NCBI GenBank assembly: GCA_031273985.1
Contig: JAISQV010000070.1
Location: forward strand, 1-5,833
Direction of reading: 5' to 3'
From: Spirochaetaceae bacterium
GTDB taxonomy: Bacteria; Spirochaetota; Spirochaetia; Treponematales; Breznakiellaceae
DNA: 5,833 bases
Shown: piece by piece, positions 1-5,816 of the stretch
Numbering within the stretch: position 1 is the first letter of the stretch
How the letters are laid out: the number at the start of each line of letters is the position of its first letter
Translations under genes and position numbers: made by a program
The notes under the pieces: generated by a model
Database searches by the model: none
The model's input: the letters and a program-made list of their open reading frames with translations, nothing else
Told to the model about the DNA's origin: nothing

Positions 1-37
1 ATACCCTCCCGGCGGGGGCTTGAGCCTTGTTGAGGCG

Positions 38-59
38 CCGGGCCCCGTAACAGGGCCGG
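38..59 (+). other. GC-rich imperfect stem-loop in the leader before livJ
   Basis: Bases 38-45 can pair with 53-59 in a 7-base-pair stem with one bulged G and a 7-base loop. It lies 12 bases before the livJ ribosome binding site. Two weaker 4-5 base-pair hairpins precede it (about 6-18 and 24-36). No convincing -35/-10 promoter pair is visible in bases 1-84, so the promoter probably lies upstream of the window. The stem could be the end of an upstream terminator or palindromic cluster, or a leader element. Its role is unknown. Confidence 0.3.
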
Positions 60-71
60 GCGGGGAAACCC

Positions 72-78
72 AAGGAGG
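72..78 (+). promoter_or_regulatory. Ribosome binding site of the binding-protein gene
   Basis: AAGGAGG is a near-perfect Shine-Dalgarno sequence ending 6 bases before the ATG at 85. It favours that ATG over another ATG at 80, which is in a different frame and too close to the site. Strong initiation fits a binding protein that has to be abundant. Confidence 0.85.
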
Positions 79-84
79 AATGGG

Positions 85-1218
85 ATGAGAAGAATCGAAA
101 CGGCCGTCCTGGCGGCGGCAGTGTTGGTGTTTGCGGGCTGTAACAGCGGCTCCGGCGATGCGGTGACGATAGGCGGCATGGGCCCGCTTTCCGGCGACAA
201 CGCGCAGTTCGGGCAGGAGGCGCGGAACGGCGCTCAGCTGGCGGTGGACGAGATCAATGCCGCGGGGGGCCTTCTGGGCAAGACCCTCAATCTGGTTTAC
301 GAGGATGATCAGTCGGACCCGGCGCTGGCCATCAATGTGTTCCGCAAGCTGACCAGTCAGGACAAGATTGGCTTTCTTATCGGCGGGGTTACTTCCGGGG
401 CCACCCTGGCGATTACCGAGCAGGCCCAGGCCCAGAAGGTCGTGGTTATCGCGCCCTCGGCCACCCATGCGGATGTTACCAAGGCGGGGGATTTTATCTT
501 CCGGGCCTGTTTCATCGATCCCTTCCAGGGGGTAGTGGGGGCCAACTTTGCCTGGGGCGATCTGGGCGCGCGGCGGGCGGCGGTGCTCTACAATCAGAGC
601 AACGATTATGCCGTGGGGCTCTACGAGAATTTTGAATCCACCTTCCAGGCCCGGGGCGGCGCGGTCCTCGCCGAGGCCTACAACGAGGGGGAAATCGACT
701 TTTCCGCGCAGATCACCCGGATCCGGGCCTTTAACCCCGCGGTGATCTACCTTCCCCAGTACTACGGAGCGGTGGGGCTCCAGGCCACCCAGATCCGGGC
801 CCAGGGAATCACGGTACCGCTTCTGGGCGGGGACGGCTGGGACGGGCTGACCGCGGAGGCCCAGGACCAGGCGGCCCTGAACGGCTTCTTCTCCAACCAC
901 TATGCCTCGGACGCGACGGATCCGGCGGTGGTGGAATTTGTGACAAAGTACCGGGCCAAACACGGCAACGATCCGCTTTCCTTCGCCGCCCTGGGTTACG
1001 ATTGTATGTACCTGCTCAGGGACGCGATACTCCGGGCCGGGTCCTTCGACACCACCGCCGTCAAGGACGCGCTGGCCGCCACGGACGGCGACTATGTGAC
1101 GGGGCACCTTACCTTTGACGCAAACCGCAACCCCGTGAAGTCCGCGGCCATTCTGGAAGTGGTCCAGGCTCCCGCGGGAGGGCTGACCACGGTGTACCGG
1201 GCTACGGTCAACCCCTAA
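85..1218 (+). CDS. livJ: Branched-chain amino acid ABC transporter substrate-binding lipoprotein (LivJ/LivK family)
   Basis: This is the extracytoplasmic receptor that captures branched-chain or related amino acids and delivers them to LivHM. The 377 residues are normal for the Peripla_BP_6 (type I, two-lobed) family. Residues 1-19 form a lipoprotein signal: Arg-2/Arg-3, a hydrophobic core and FAGC with Cys19 as the lipidation site. Phe at -3 is unusual for proteobacteria and tolerated in spirochaetes. Residues 33-37 (GPLSG) are the family's first-lobe signature. GVTSG (101-105) and APSAT (123-127) correspond to the ligand-contacting loops of LivJ, and NDYAVG (173-178) and GGDGWDG (248-254) to the second-lobe side. 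Aligning these residues to known ligand contacts is inference. The ATG at 85 has an ideal ribosome site. The exact substrate cannot be read; LIV-type receptors also take aromatic amino acids, urea, amides and aromatic acids. It is the first gene of the operon, followed by a structured gap. Confidence 0.95.
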   Translation: MRRIETAVLAAAVLVFAGCNSGSGDAVTIGGMGPLSGDNAQFGQEARNGAQLAVDEINAAGGLLGKTLNLVYEDDQSDPALAINVFRKLTSQDKIGFLIGGVTSGATLAITEQAQAQKVVVIAPSATHADVTKAGDFIFRACFIDPFQGVVGANFAWGDLGARRAAVLYNQSNDYAVGLYENFESTFQARGGAVLAEAYNEGEIDFSAQITRIRAFNPAVIYLPQYYGAVGLQATQIRAQGITVPLLGGDGWDGLTAEAQDQAALNGFFSNHYASDATDPAVVEFVTKYRAKHGNDPLSFAALGYDCMYLLRDAILRAGSFDTTAVKDALAATDGDYVTGHLTFDANRNPVKSAAILEVVQAPAGGLTTVYRATVNP

Positions 1219-1224
1219 GGCAAC

Positions 1225-1253
1225 CCGGCTGGCAGCGCCCGCTGCTTAGCCGG
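1225..1253 (+). promoter_or_regulatory. Strong stem-loop just after livJ (mRNA stabiliser or attenuator)
   Basis: CCGGCT (1225-1230) pairs with AGCCGG (1248-1253). The stem continues inward through GG/CT (one G-T wobble, one bulged T) and CAGC/GCTG to a GCCC tetraloop, giving about 12 base pairs. It starts 7 bases after the livJ stop. No T-run follows, so it is not a classical intrinsic terminator. In other binding-protein transporters, a hairpin after the receptor gene protects the upstream message from 3' exonucleases and lowers downstream expression. That role is inferred here. Confidence 0.6.
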
Positions 1254-1262
1254 CCGCTCACC

Positions 1263-1293
1263 GGGGGAGCCGGCCTCCGGGCCGCCCTCCCCC
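1263..1293 (+). promoter_or_regulatory. Second stem-loop before livH, able to exchange with a stem covering its ribosome site
   Basis: GGGGGAG (1263-1269) pairs with CTCCCCC (1287-1293). Inside it, CGGCC (1271-1275) pairs with GGCCG (1280-1284) around a TCCG tetraloop, giving about 12 base pairs with a small internal loop. CCCTCC (1285-1290), part of the right arm, is also fully complementary to GGAGGG (1303-1308), the livH Shine-Dalgarno. The two pairings exclude each other. The long stem is much the stronger, so by default the ribosome site should be open. Regulation through this exchange is a hypothesis. Confidence 0.5.
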
Positions 1294-1301
1294 TGACTGA
1301 A

Positions 1302-1307
1302 AGGAGG
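1302..1307 (+). promoter_or_regulatory. Ribosome binding site of livH, selecting a GTG start
   Basis: AGGAGG lies 5 bases before GTG at 1313. The next in-frame methionine codon is well inside the first membrane helix (residue 30), so the GTG start is strongly preferred. Confidence 0.8.
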
Positions 1308-1312
1308 GAGCA

Positions 1313-2212
1313 GTGGATACGGCAAGTATCTTTCTGCAGCAGTTGGTGAACGGCGTGTCCCTGGGAAGCATCTATGCGCTCATCGCTCTGGGCTACACCA
1401 TGGTGTACGGCATTGTGCTGCTCATCAATTTTGCCCACGGCGATGTGCTCATGGTGGGGGCTTACACGGGCTACTTTGTGTTAAGCGTCCTCAAACCCTC
1501 GCCGCTTTCCCTGATCATCGCCTTCGCCCTGTCCATGATTCTCTGCGCGCTGCTCGGCGTGACCATTGAGCGGGTAGCCTACCGCCGCCTGCGGAACGCG
1601 CCCCGGCTCAACAGCCTGATCACCGCCATCGCCGTGTCGCTTTTTCTGCAGAACGGCGCGCGGGTCCTGCCCTTTGTGGGGCCCAACCCGCACCCCTTCC
1701 CCAGGCCGGCGGTGTACAACTACCCGGTGGGGGGATTCTCCATTTCCAACATTCAAATCGTGGTGATAGTGCTTTCGATTCTGCTGATGGTGGCCCTGAA
1801 CTATATTGTCAACTACACCAAGCGGGGCAAGGCCATGCGGGCCGTGTCCTTCGACACCCAGGCGGCCAGCCTCATGGGGATTCCGGTGAACGGGATCATC
1901 AGTTTTACCTTCGCCCTGGGTTCGATTCTGGCCGGGGCCGGGGGGGTGCTCTATGCCTGCGCCTACCCCCAGGTTTCCCCCGTCATGGGCACCATGCCGG
2001 GGCTCAAGTCCTTTGTGGCGGCGGTGCTGGGCGGCATAGGCTCCATTCCGGGGGCCATGCTGGGGGGCTACATTCTGGGCATCGTGGAAACCATGACCAA
2101 GGGCTACCTCTCTTCCCGCTATGCGGACGCCATTTCCTTTTCCATACTGATCATTATCCTCATGGTAAAACCTTCGGGGCTTTTGGGCAGGAAGGCGCGG
2201 ATAAAGGTATGA
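1313..2212 (+). CDS. livH: Branched-chain amino acid ABC transporter permease LivH
   Basis: This is one of the two membrane subunits that form the import channel in the cytoplasmic membrane. The 299 residues match the usual 290-310 of LivH. The start is GTG, chosen from the ribosome site. Hydrophobic segments lie near residues 9-35, 37-58, 64-84, 100-118, 145-165, 194-218, 230-258 and 272-289, about eight helices. The hallmark GYTMVYGI...INFAHGD occupies 27-44. The cytoplasmic loop that contacts the ATPases is near 172-193 (RAVSFDTQAASLMGIPVN, the EAA-like region). AAVLGGIGSIPGAMLGG is at 236-252, and the family C-terminus KPSGLLGR at 286-293. Its stop overlaps the livM start in ATGA, so the pair is translationally coupled. 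The 94-base gap before it separates receptor from channel expression. No damage is seen. Confidence 0.95.
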   Translation: MDTASIFLQQLVNGVSLGSIYALIALGYTMVYGIVLLINFAHGDVLMVGAYTGYFVLSVLKPSPLSLIIAFALSMILCALLGVTIERVAYRRLRNAPRLNSLITAIAVSLFLQNGARVLPFVGPNPHPFPRPAVYNYPVGGFSISNIQIVVIVLSILLMVALNYIVNYTKRGKAMRAVSFDTQAASLMGIPVNGIISFTFALGSILAGAGGVLYACAYPQVSPVMGTMPGLKSFVAAVLGGIGSIPGAMLGGYILGIVETMTKGYLSSRYADAISFSILIIILMVKPSGLLGRKARIKV

Positions 2213-3225
2213 AAACAAGCTCGCTGCGCACGACGCTGTTCCTGGGCGGCGTTTCCCTGGGGGCCGTGTTCCTGCCCATCCTGCTGATGAAGGCGGGGAT
2301 CATTGACGCCTACGCCGCCCAGGTGATCACCCTGGGGGGAATCAATGCGATCATGGCGCTGAGCGTCAACACCATCACCGGCGTAACGGGGCAGCTCTCC
2401 CTGGGGCAGGCGGGCTTCATGGCCATAGGGGCCTATGCGTGCATATCCCTCTCCCTGGACGCGGGGCTGCCCATCCCGCTCAGTATCATCCTGGCCATGC
2501 TGATAAGCGCCCTGGCGGGCTTCCTCATAGGCTTCCCCACGCTGAAGCTTTCCGGCGATTATCTTGCCATCGTAACCCTGGGCTTCGGCGAGATTATCAG
2601 GGTGATTTTCATCAACACCAAGGCCCTCACCGGCGGGGCCGGGGGGCGGAAATTTACCACCCCGGTGTCGCTGGAGCCGGACCTGGCCTTCGGCATCGTA
2701 ACGGCTTCCCTCATCGCGGTATTGATCCTTTTACAGAATTTCCTGCGCTCCAGTTATGGCCGGGCCATACTCGCCATACGGGAGGATGAGATAGCCGCCA
2801 ACGCCAACGGGATCAGCGTGTTCCGCTACAAAATGACGGGCTTTGTCATAGCCTCCCTCATTGCCGGCCTCGGGGGCAGCCTCTATGCGCTGGTCCTGGG
2901 CTTCGTCAAGCCCGATGTGGGGGCCTTTCTGCGCAGCGTGGACTACCTGATCTTTGTCGTGCTGGGGGGCATGGGCTCCATGACGGGTTCGATTCTGGCG
3001 GCCTATGTGCTGACGAGCCTCCAGGAATTTCTGCGCTTCTTTCAGGATTACCGGCTGGTCATTTACCCGGTGATTCTGATTCTGGTGATGCTTTTCCGGC
3101 CCCAGGGCCTCCTGGGGATGCGGGAATTTTCCTTTACCGGCCTTCTGGAAAAACTCCGGCGCCCCAGGGCGGGCAAGGCTGCCGGAAGCGGGGCCGGAGG
3201 CGGGAAGGCGGGACCCCATGGCTGA
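2209..3225 (+). CDS. livM: Branched-chain amino acid ABC transporter permease LivM
   Basis: This is the second channel subunit, the partner of LivH in the cytoplasmic membrane. The 338 residues are within the family range. LivM signatures are GQLSLGQAGFMAIGAY (61-76), GDYLAIVTLGFGEIIR (116-131), TGGAGG (141-146), the ATPase-contact loop REDEIAANANGI (191-202), VLGGMGSMTGS (251-261) and FRPQGLLG (296-303). About nine or ten hydrophobic helices are visible between residues 10 and 297. The ATG at 2209 overlaps the livH stop by 4 bases. Its nearest purine-rich site is poor in spacing, so initiation probably relies on ribosomes finishing livH. The last 22 residues (317-338) are a basic, Gly/Ala-rich cytoplasmic tail of low complexity, encoded where the gene runs into livG. 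The tail is unlikely to be part of the channel. Confidence 0.95.
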   Translation: MKTSSLRTTLFLGGVSLGAVFLPILLMKAGIIDAYAAQVITLGGINAIMALSVNTITGVTGQLSLGQAGFMAIGAYACISLSLDAGLPIPLSIILAMLISALAGFLIGFPTLKLSGDYLAIVTLGFGEIIRVIFINTKALTGGAGGRKFTTPVSLEPDLAFGIVTASLIAVLILLQNFLRSSYGRAILAIREDEIAANANGISVFRYKMTGFVIASLIAGLGGSLYALVLGFVKPDVGAFLRSVDYLIFVVLGGMGSMTGSILAAYVLTSLQEFLRFFQDYRLVIYPVILILVMLFRPQGLLGMREFSFTGLLEKLRRPRAGKAAGSGAGGGKAGPHG

Positions 3226-4022
3226 GCGGGGCGGCAGAGGGGGGCTCCGGCTCAAAGTCTCGGACCTTTCCATGATCTTCGGCGGGCTCCGGGCGGTGAG
3301 CGGCTTTTCCTGCGAACTCTACCACGGGGAGCTGGTGGGCCTCATAGGGCCCAACGGGGCGGGAAAGACCACGGTCTTCAATATGCTCTCGGGGATCTAC
3401 ACGCCCACCGGGGGGAGCATAGCCTACTGGGACCGCCAGGCCCAGGCCCACAGCGTGGGGAAAAAGGCCCCCGCGGCGCTGAACCGCATGGGCATTTCCC
3501 GGACCTTTCAGAATATCAGGCTCTTCAACAACCTCACCGTGGAGGACAATGTGCGGATAGCCCTGCACGCCCGCCGGAAGGCGAATCCCCTGGACGTGCT
3601 GCTCCGGCTCCGGCGCTTCCATGTCGACGAGGAGCACATGGTGGAGCGGGCCGGGGAGCTGCTCTCCCTGTTCAAGATAGAGCACAAGAAGGGGGAGCTT
3701 GCCCGTAACCTCCCCTACGGGGAGCAGCGGAAGCTTGAGATAGTCCGGGCCCTGGCATCCAACCCGGCGCTGCTCCTTTTGGACGAACCGGCGGCGGGGA
3801 TGAACCCCCAGGAGACGGAGGAACTCATGCAGCTCATCGCCTTTATCCGGGAAAAGTTCAACCTTACGATTCTGTTGATAGAACACGATATGCGCCTCGT
3901 CATGGGTATCTGCGAGCGGCTTATGGTGCTGGATTACGGCAGGACCATAGCCCAGGGCTCCCCGGAGGAGATACGGAAGGATCCCGCCGTGGTAAAGGCC
4001 TATCTGGGGGAGGAGGCGCTGA

Positions 4023-4033
<11 letters not shown>
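3218..4033 (+). CDS. livG: Branched-chain amino acid ABC transporter ATP-binding protein LivG
   Basis: This is one of two cytoplasmic ATPases that power LivHM. The 271 residues fit LivG. ATPase motifs are all present: Walker A GPNGAGKTT (44-52), Q-loop Gln98 in SRTFQNIRLF, signature LPYGEQRKLEIVRAL (165-179; the LivG form replaces LSGGQ), Walker B LLLLDEP (185-191), D-loop AAGMNP (192-197) and switch His223 in IEHDM. The C-terminal KAYLG (260-264) is typical. The ATG at 3218 lies inside livM (8-base overlap) with AAGGCGG 6 bases upstream. No other ATG, GTG or TTG occurs before the conserved LKVSDLSMIFGG, so the Gly/Arg-rich first nine residues appear genuine though longer than usual. The segment at about 71-88, between the first lobe and the Q-loop, is less typical for the family. 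It should be functional. Confidence 0.95.
4011..4016 (+). promoter_or_regulatory. Ribosome binding site of livF, selecting a TTG start inside livG
   Basis: AGGAGG ends 6 bases before TTG at 4023. The TTG start gives the N-terminus MILNVENLTVHYG, which fits LivF proteins. A GTG at 4035 is the alternative but would remove the first residues of the conserved beta strand and is badly spaced from this site. The site lies within the coding sequence of livG. Confidence 0.75.
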
Positions 4034-4730
<697 letters not shown>

Positions 4731-4732
4731 TC

Positions 4733-5389
4733 ATGCTAGTCCGCCGTGTAATGACCGAGAATCCTGTCTTCACCCGGCCCGAAACACCGGTGAACGACGC
4801 GCGGGAACTGATGGACCGGGAAAACATCAAGCACCTGCCCGTGCTGGACAGGGCCAATACCCTGACGGGGATCGTAACCCTCAAGGACCTGATCCGGGCC
4901 GCCCCCTCTTCGGCCACCAGCCTGGACATCTACGAGATAAGCTACCTCCTCTCCAAACTCAAGGTGGAAAAGGTGATGCAGCGGAAGGTGATCACCGTGA
5001 ACGAGGACGAGGTGGTGGAGGAAGCCGCCCGGATCATGGCGGACCGGGGCATAGGCTGCCTGCCGGTCATGCGCGGCTCCCTCATGGCGGGCATCATCAC
5101 GGACACGGACCTTTTCCGGGTCTTTATCAATGCCTTCGGCGCCCGCAAGAGCGGCGTCCGCATCGCCGTCAAGATTGTCGAAAGGCCGGGGGAACTGGCG
5201 GCGCTCTCCGGGGCCATAGCCCGGCGGGGGGGAAACATTCTTTCCTACGTCTACGCCGACGGGGACGATCCCGGACACTCCCGCTGCACCATGAAAATTG
5301 CCGGCCTGGACATTGCCGCCGTGGAAGAGATACTGGCCTCGCTGCCGGAAGTGGAGACAGAGGATCTGCGGGAAAGCCGGGGAGAGTAA
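4733..5389 (+). CDS. CBS-CBS-ACT domain protein, AcuB-like (probable nucleotide and amino acid sensor)
   Basis: This 218-residue soluble protein has two CBS domains followed by an ACT domain, the architecture and length of AcuB. CBS1 spans about 1-55 with GIVTLKD (46-52), and CBS2 about 78-132 with GIITDTD (120-126). Both fit the GxxTxxD pattern that contacts the ribose-phosphate of adenine nucleotides. The linker (about 60-77, DIYEISYLLSKLKVEKVM) resembles other AcuB-like proteins. The ACT domain (about 142-212) has ERPGELAAL (150-158) and RGGNI (165-169), the usual amino-acid-binding loop region. There is no DNA-binding, catalytic or membrane domain. The ATG at 4733 has GGGAGG 6 bases upstream and follows the livF stop by 2 bases, so it belongs to the operon. 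I infer a sensor that couples amino acid and adenylate levels to the transporter or to amino acid metabolism. The acetoin-related name of AcuB should not be taken as its role here. Confidence 0.88.
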   Translation: MLVRRVMTENPVFTRPETPVNDARELMDRENIKHLPVLDRANTLTGIVTLKDLIRAAPSSATSLDIYEISYLLSKLKVEKVMQRKVITVNEDEVVEEAARIMADRGIGCLPVMRGSLMAGIITDTDLFRVFINAFGARKSGVRIAVKIVERPGELAALSGAIARRGGNILSYVYADGDDPGHSRCTMKIAGLDIAAVEEILASLPEVETEDLRESRGE

Positions 5390-5415
5390 CACGGCCGATT
5401 CGGAATTCGGGCGCA

Positions 5416-5438
5416 TCCCCGGTGCTTTGCACCGGGGA
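5416..5438 (+). terminator. Perfect 10-bp stem-loop after the operon, possible terminator
   Basis: TCCCCGGTGC (5416-5425) pairs perfectly with GCACCGGGGA (5429-5438) around a TTT loop, 26 bases after the stop of the CBS-ACT gene. A run of six T occurs only at 5457-5462, 18 bases past the stem, so this is not a canonical intrinsic terminator. Its position makes it the best candidate for the 3' end or 3' stabiliser of the operon message. Confidence 0.4.
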
Positions 5439-5457
5439 CCGGGCTATCCGCTCCAAT

Positions 5458-5484
5458 TTTTTCTGCCCGGAAGGGGCAGAAAAA
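5458..5484. repeat. Perfect 11-bp inverted repeat with T-tract and A-tract in reversed order
   Basis: TTTTTCTGCCC (5458-5468) pairs with GGGCAGAAAAA (5474-5484), loop GGAAG. The T-tract is on the left and the A-tract on the right, opposite to a bidirectional terminator, so on either strand the U-run would precede the GC stem. It is flanked by imperfect 13-base direct repeats, TATCCGCTCCAAT (5445-5457) and TTTCCGCTTCTAT (5487-5499), matching at 10 of 13 positions. Confidence 0.6.
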
Positions 5485-5509
5485 GATTTCCGCTTCTATC
5501 CCTTGCGCG

Positions 5510-5532
5510 GCTGAAAGCCTGCGGCTTTCAGC
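5510..5532. repeat. Perfect 10-bp palindrome with TGC loop
   Basis: GCTGAAAGCC (5510-5519) pairs with GGCTTTCAGC (5523-5532). The arms share GCTGAA...TTCAGC with the palindrome at 5589-5613, and both are followed closely by a run of G, suggesting related repeat copies. Confidence 0.65.
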
Positions 5533-5535
5533 TTG

Positions 5536-5562
5536 GGGGTTTGCGCCTCCGGCGCAAACCCC
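5536..5562. repeat. Perfect 12-bp palindrome with TCC loop
   Basis: GGGGTTTGCGCC (5536-5547) pairs with GGCGCAAACCCC (5551-5562). It begins 3 bases after the preceding palindrome, so the two would form stacked adjacent cruciforms or RNA hairpins. Confidence 0.65.
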
Positions 5563-5588
5563 TGGGACGGGAGGCCGGGGGCGTTGCT

Positions 5589-5613
5589 GCTGAAGCCGCT
5601 CTGCGGCTTCAGC
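5589..5613. repeat. Perfect 11-bp palindrome with TCT loop
   Basis: GCTGAAGCCGC (5589-5599) pairs with GCGGCTTCAGC (5603-5613). It is related in its outer arms to the palindrome at 5510-5532. Confidence 0.65.
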
Positions 5614-5648
5614 GGGGGAGAGCAGGGGACGTTGCGGGGCTCCCCCGC
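5612..5648. repeat. 9-bp inverted repeat that competes with its neighbours
   Basis: GCGGGGGAG (5612-5620) pairs with CTCCCCCGC (5640-5648) around a 19-base loop. It shares two bases with the palindrome ending at 5613. Its right arm is also the left arm of a small hairpin, CCCGC/GCGGG with a GTGA tetraloop (5644-5657), so not all can form at once. A further short CCCCC/GGGGG stem lies at 5666-5679. Confidence 0.5.
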
Positions 5649-5681
5649 GTGAGCGGGTTCTTGGCCCCCCGCACGGGGGTA

Positions 5682-5718
5682 GCCCGGCACCTTGGGCCGG
5701 GCGTAGGGGGCCCGGCCC
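5682..5718. repeat. Two mutually exclusive GC stems sharing one arm
   Basis: GCCCGGC (5682-5688) can pair with GCCGGGC (5696-5702). Alternatively GGGCCGGGC (5694-5702) pairs with GCCCGGCCC (5710-5718). Both use 5696-5702. The second stem is longer (9 against 7 base pairs), with 7-base loops in each case. This is the last element of the GC-rich palindrome zone. Confidence 0.55.
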
Positions 5719-5749
5719 CATATGCGTACATTTAAGCAAGAAATCAACC

Positions 5750-5816
5750 ACTTTTCCGCCAGCTTTAAAGGAAAAGTAGACCACACTTTTCCGCTACGGG
5801 TTAAGGAAAAGTAGAC
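5750..5816. repeat. 35-base tandem repeat of ACTTTTCC/GGAAAAGT inverted repeats
   Basis: Unit 1 has ACTTTTCCGC at 5750-5759 and AAGGAAAAGTAGAC at 5768-5781. Unit 2 has the same two blocks at 5785-5794 and 5803-5816, exactly 35 bases later. In each unit ACTTTTCC and GGAAAAGT form an 8-base inverted repeat with a 12-base centre, and the centres differ in sequence. A partial third copy, ACTTTTCGCC, starts at 5815. The blocks are conserved while the centres are not, which suggests protein-binding sites. Repeated transposase-binding sites at the end of an IS21-like element and operators of a gene beyond the window are both possible; neither is shown. Confidence 0.6.

Noticed and set aside
20..52. 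Promoter for livJ (TTGAGC at 20-25 or TTGTTG at 27-32 as -35)
   Set aside because: No acceptable -10 hexamer lies at 16-18 bases; the region where it should be is nearly pure GC.
421..434. Shared 14-base CAGGCCCAGGCCCA in livJ (421-434) and livG (3437-3450)
   Set aside because: Both encode Gln-Ala repeats with preferred codons, so chance and codon bias suffice.
1481..2218. 245-residue open frame on the minus strand opposite livH
   Set aside because: It lies wholly over a well-conserved permease gene, its translation is rich in His, Gly and Pro as expected from the complement of membrane-helix codons, and it has no recognisable domain.
3134..3886. 250-residue open frame on the minus strand opposite livG
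   Set aside because: Opposite strand of an intact ATPase gene with all motifs. Long antisense frames are common in GC-rich DNA.
5458..5484. Intrinsic terminator
   Set aside because: The T-tract is in the left arm and the A-tract in the right arm, so no U-run follows the GC stem on either strand.
5251..5784. 177-residue minus-strand frame over the palindrome tail
   Set aside because: Composition follows the inverted repeats, it crosses into the CBS-ACT gene and the tandem repeat, and no family features are seen. The plus-strand frame at 5298-5735 is rejected for the same reasons.
5750..5816. CRISPR array
   Set aside because: Only two units and a fragment, the conserved blocks are split with short variable centres, and the period is too short for repeat plus spacer.
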